Source: Anaerolineae bacterium | Lineage (GTDB): Bacteria; Chloroflexota; Anaerolineae; Anaerolineales; Villigracilaceae | Direction of reading: 5' to 3' | NCBI GenBank assembly: GCA_003484265.1 | Contig: DNDO01000251.1 | Location: 1-6,894 of the forward strand | DNA: 6,894 nucleotides | Part shown: one piece after another, positions 5,085-6,894 of the stretch | Numbering within the stretch: the stretch's first letter is position 1 | How the letters are laid out: each line of letters opens with the position of its first letter | Position numbers and translations under genes: made by a program | The notes under the pieces: generated by a model | What the model saw: only the letters and a program-made list of their open reading frames with translations | Database searches by the model: none | What the model was told of the DNA's origin: nothing

Positions 5085-6671
5085 TCACTTTGCCCCCGGC
5101 GGTTGACTGAATTGCAACAGCCACTCACCCGGTTCTTGTTCGGTTACTGCAGTGAGCGGAGTAACCACCGACACCCACGTGTGACCGGGCTTCAAAGGGA
5201 AAAGTTCTCCATTTTCATATTGAAACTTTATTGGTGAACCGCCCTTCGTGCTCCAACGGATGTTGTATGTCAAACCGTCGCGAAAGAGGATGGCTTTTCC
5301 TGTCCGTCCACGCTCGAGGTGGATATCTAGGTTGGTCGGAGAGATCACGTCGTGCTGGGCGAACAGCACGATCACGTTCTCGAATTGCAACTGCCGACCC
5401 GTGAGTCGGTCAATTTCGGGGTGGAGGAACCCGGCAGTATCTGCGCTTCCGTCGTCCACATAGCGCCAATAGGATTCTGATAGCAGGTCGTATGTCCAGC
5501 CTGATTGATTCAACCACGCGATATACACATGCAATTGCGATGCAGGTATGCCTCCATCAGGCGGGGTGGTTGAAAAAATGTTGCTCGCATATTCACCCGC
5601 CGCCCCTGGCTTTCGCCGCTCGAATGCGAGCCGTTTCAATTGGTCGATCTCCAACATATATCCGCCGCCCTGAATGTTGTGGTCTACGAAATAACATCGC
5701 GGCAATTCCACCAACACCTCGGCGGATGCGTATGCATAGATCAAGCATGAGTCTTTGAAGAACCCCGCAATATCTGCGTAGACCAGTCGCCCCGAACGCA
5801 CGGGTCCTACAAATGCTGGAGGAAGTTCGGATGTGGGTAAAGGTTGATCGATCTGGATTAGACCGACGTCCAAATTGAGAAGCGTGAATGTTACATCAAC
5901 CGCATCTGTCCACCCCGACGTTTGATCCACGTCACTATCCTTTTCTTCATCCCCCACATTTTTCTGGCTAAATTCAGTTCCAGCAGGTTTTGCAATCGCA
6001 ACAAAATATTTCCCCGCGCTGACGTTGAATCCGTAATACCCGTTCGAGTCCGTTGAGGTGTGTTGAAGCAGGTCAAGATTTTCGTTATATAAATTGACAC
6101 ACACGCCGCCGACCCCTTGCTCCCATGCATCTTGTACGTGGTTTAGATTCGCATCCATCCAAACACGATTGCCGATGATAAGATCGGTTTGCGTGAACGG
6201 CTCCCTGCGGATCTCGCAAGGACCAACGACATGCGACTCAGGCGCTGGAAACTCGCCATAGAATGTTGTGAGGTACCGTGTGGTGCCTTCTGTGATGTAT
6301 ATCTCGAAGACATACGGCGCAAATGACAGCCCTGCCTGCGGACGCGCGGTAACAGGAAAAGTGGAGATCGATACGAGCAGGGCAGGCAGATCGAGCAAGG
6401 ACGGGTCGAGGACGGGCATACCTGTCAGCGGATTAAAAGCTGGAATTGACGCTGTTTCGGTGGGCTGGATAAATTGGGAATTCGTTGTTTCTGTTGAGTT
6501 GATAATGTGCGTTTCTGATGATCCGTTCCCCGTGCTGGTGTTTGCCGCGCAACTTGTTATAAGAAATATTAATACAAAGAGGCCTCTCGCCGCAGTCCTT
6601 CGCGCAGTAGACCTAGAGGGCGGCGGCGAGGATGCGGCCGAAGGTATAAAGCTAGGTTTTCTGAAATCCAT
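5085..6671 (-). CDS. Lipoprotein A: DUF3048 (YerB-like) protein with inserted SdrD B-like domain
   Basis: A 528-residue predicted lipoprotein and the first copy of the tandem set. The hydrophobic core ends in the lipobox ITSC (Cys41), followed by a Ser/Thr/Asn-rich linker to about 78. DUF3048 N-terminal signatures are NPLTG (80-84), ARPQAG (109-114) and FYGEFP (137-142). The B-like insert spans 167-273 and the body resumes at GPVRSGR (289-295). The C-terminal part has WTYD...YWRYVDD, DRLTGRQLQFENV (421-433), FRDG (463-466) and PGHTW (495-499). Between the WST motif and the final strands it lacks the TTGLR[KR]P loop present in B and C. Conserved cysteines are 152, 191, 309 and 326. The ATG at 6671 overlaps the HIT gene end by 20 nt and has no visible ribosome binding site. 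It gives an unusually long, Pro/Ser/Arg-rich stretch of about 30 residues before the hydrophobic signal, and no in-frame ATG, GTG or TTG lies closer. Confidence 0.88.
   Translation of the reverse strand: MDFRKPSFIPSAASSPPPSRSTARRTAARGLFVLIFLITSCAANTSTGNGSSETHIINSTETTNSQFIQPTETASIPAFNPLTGMPVLDPSLLDLPALLVSISTFPVTARPQAGLSFAPYVFEIYITEGTTRYLTTFYGEFPAPESHVVGPCEIRREPFTQTDLIIGNRVWMDANLNHVQDAWEQGVGGVCVNLYNENLDLLQHTSTDSNGYYGFNVSAGKYFVAIAKPAGTEFSQKNVGDEEKDSDVDQTSGWTDAVDVTFTLLNLDVGLIQIDQPLPTSELPPAFVGPVRSGRLVYADIAGFFKDSCLIYAYASAEVLVELPRCYFVDHNIQGGGYMLEIDQLKRLAFERRKPGAAGEYASNIFSTTPPDGGIPASQLHVYIAWLNQSGWTYDLLSESYWRYVDDGSADTAGFLHPEIDRLTGRQLQFENVIVLFAQHDVISPTNLDIHLERGRTGKAILFRDGLTYNIRWSTKGGSPIKFQYENGELFPLKPGHTWVSVVTPLTAVTEQEPGEWLLQFSQPPGAK
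5853..6173 (-). other. SdrD B-like (Cna-B-type) domain nested in lipoprotein A
   Basis: Encodes residues 167-273. GNRVW, GVGGVCV, TDSNGYYGF and the SGWTD segment are kept. The calcium-loop consensus is altered: DANLNHVQD has His where B and C have Gly, and the second acidic run reads DEEKDSDVD rather than YEDxDSDAD. The fold assignment is firm; unchanged calcium affinity is not. Confidence 0.82.
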
Positions 6672-6894
6672 TTTTGATTCGGTTGTAGGTATCTTCCAAT
6701 GCTTCCGGCAAAACGCGCGTCTGCCCGAGCGTGGACATGAAATTTGTGTCGCCGATCCAGCGCGGCACAACGTGCAGATGGACGTGCGCAGGCACACCCG
6801 CCCCTGCTGCTTCGCCGATATTCGCGCCCATATTGAAGGCTGGCGTATTATAAAGATTTCGCAGGACGGTCATACAGAGCGTGGTGAGCTCCAT
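6652..6894 (-). CDS. HIT-family (histidine triad) nucleotide-binding protein, C-terminal part
   Basis: The last 80 residues of a histidine-triad protein whose N-terminus lies beyond the right edge; the ATG at 6894 is very probably internal. The signature HVHLHVVPRW fits the H-x-H-x-H-x-x active site, in which the central histidine forms a nucleotidyl intermediate. The preceding NMGANIGEAAGAGVPAH and the following GDTNFM, TRVLPE and EDTYNRI segments resemble the bacterial Fhit/Ap4A-hydrolase or phosphorylase-like branch, acting on dinucleoside polyphosphates or other nucleoside phosphate substrates in the cytoplasm. The exact substrate cannot be read from this fragment. Its stop codon lies inside the first codons of lipoprotein A, which suggests co-transcription. 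Confidence 0.92.
   Translation of the reverse strand: MELTTLCMTVLRNLYNTPAFNMGANIGEAAGAGVPAHVHLHVVPRWIGDTNFMSTLGQTRVLPEALEDTYNRIKNGFQKT

Noticed and set aside
6578..6587. 10-bp perfect palindrome AGAGGCCTCT near the lipoprotein A signal sequence
   Set aside because: It is too short and isolated to support an operator or recombination site.
6672..6797. Extended N-terminus for lipoprotein A starting at 6797
   Set aside because: The extension lies wholly within the HIT coding region in another frame, is Cys/Arg-rich, and would place the lipobox at residue 83.
1..6894. tRNA, rRNA, CRISPR array, insertion sequence or phage attachment site
   Set aside because: Reading both strands showed no cloverleaf, no regularly spaced direct repeats and no transposase or integrase motifs. 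The only repeat-like signal is protein-level similarity among the three lipoproteins.

Overview
The window looks like a bacterial chromosome segment of intermediate GC. The gene families (DUF3048-type lipoproteins carrying SdrD B-like domains, an AlkD-type glycosylase, a group 2 truncated haemoglobin) would fit an environmental Chloroflexota lineage such as Anaerolineae. That placement is inferred from gene content only; there is no rRNA or other marker gene here.

Most of the window is one leftward gene series on the minus strand. It enters at the right edge with the C-terminal part of a HIT-family nucleotide-binding protein (6652-6894). Three tandem paralogous lipoproteins follow, called A (5085-6671), B (3423-5063) and C (1727-3334), and then an AlkD-like DNA alkylation repair glycosylase (1048-1719). 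Junctions are tight: HIT and A overlap by 20 nt, A to B is 21 nt, and C to alkD is 7 nt. Only the B-C gap (88 nt) is longer. This suggests one transcription unit, ending at a hairpin at 1013-1048.

The left part holds two divergent genes separated by 98 nt: a rightward group 2 truncated haemoglobin (596-997), which shares the hairpin terminator with alkD, and a leftward small Gly/Ala-rich membrane protein (24-497).

The lipoproteins are the unusual part. Each has a lipobox, a Ser/Thr/Pro-rich linker and a DUF3048 (YerB-like) body. That body is interrupted by an SdrD B-like, probably calcium-binding domain placed exactly between the DUF3048 segment ending in the Phe-Tyr-Gly motif and the segment starting Gly-Pro-[IV]-Arg-Ser. 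All three copies share this nested layout and four cysteines at identical spacing. They probably form a set of surface-anchored extracytoplasmic proteins of unknown function. The flanking HIT, AlkD and globin proteins are cytoplasmic housekeeping or stress functions with no evident mechanistic link to them.
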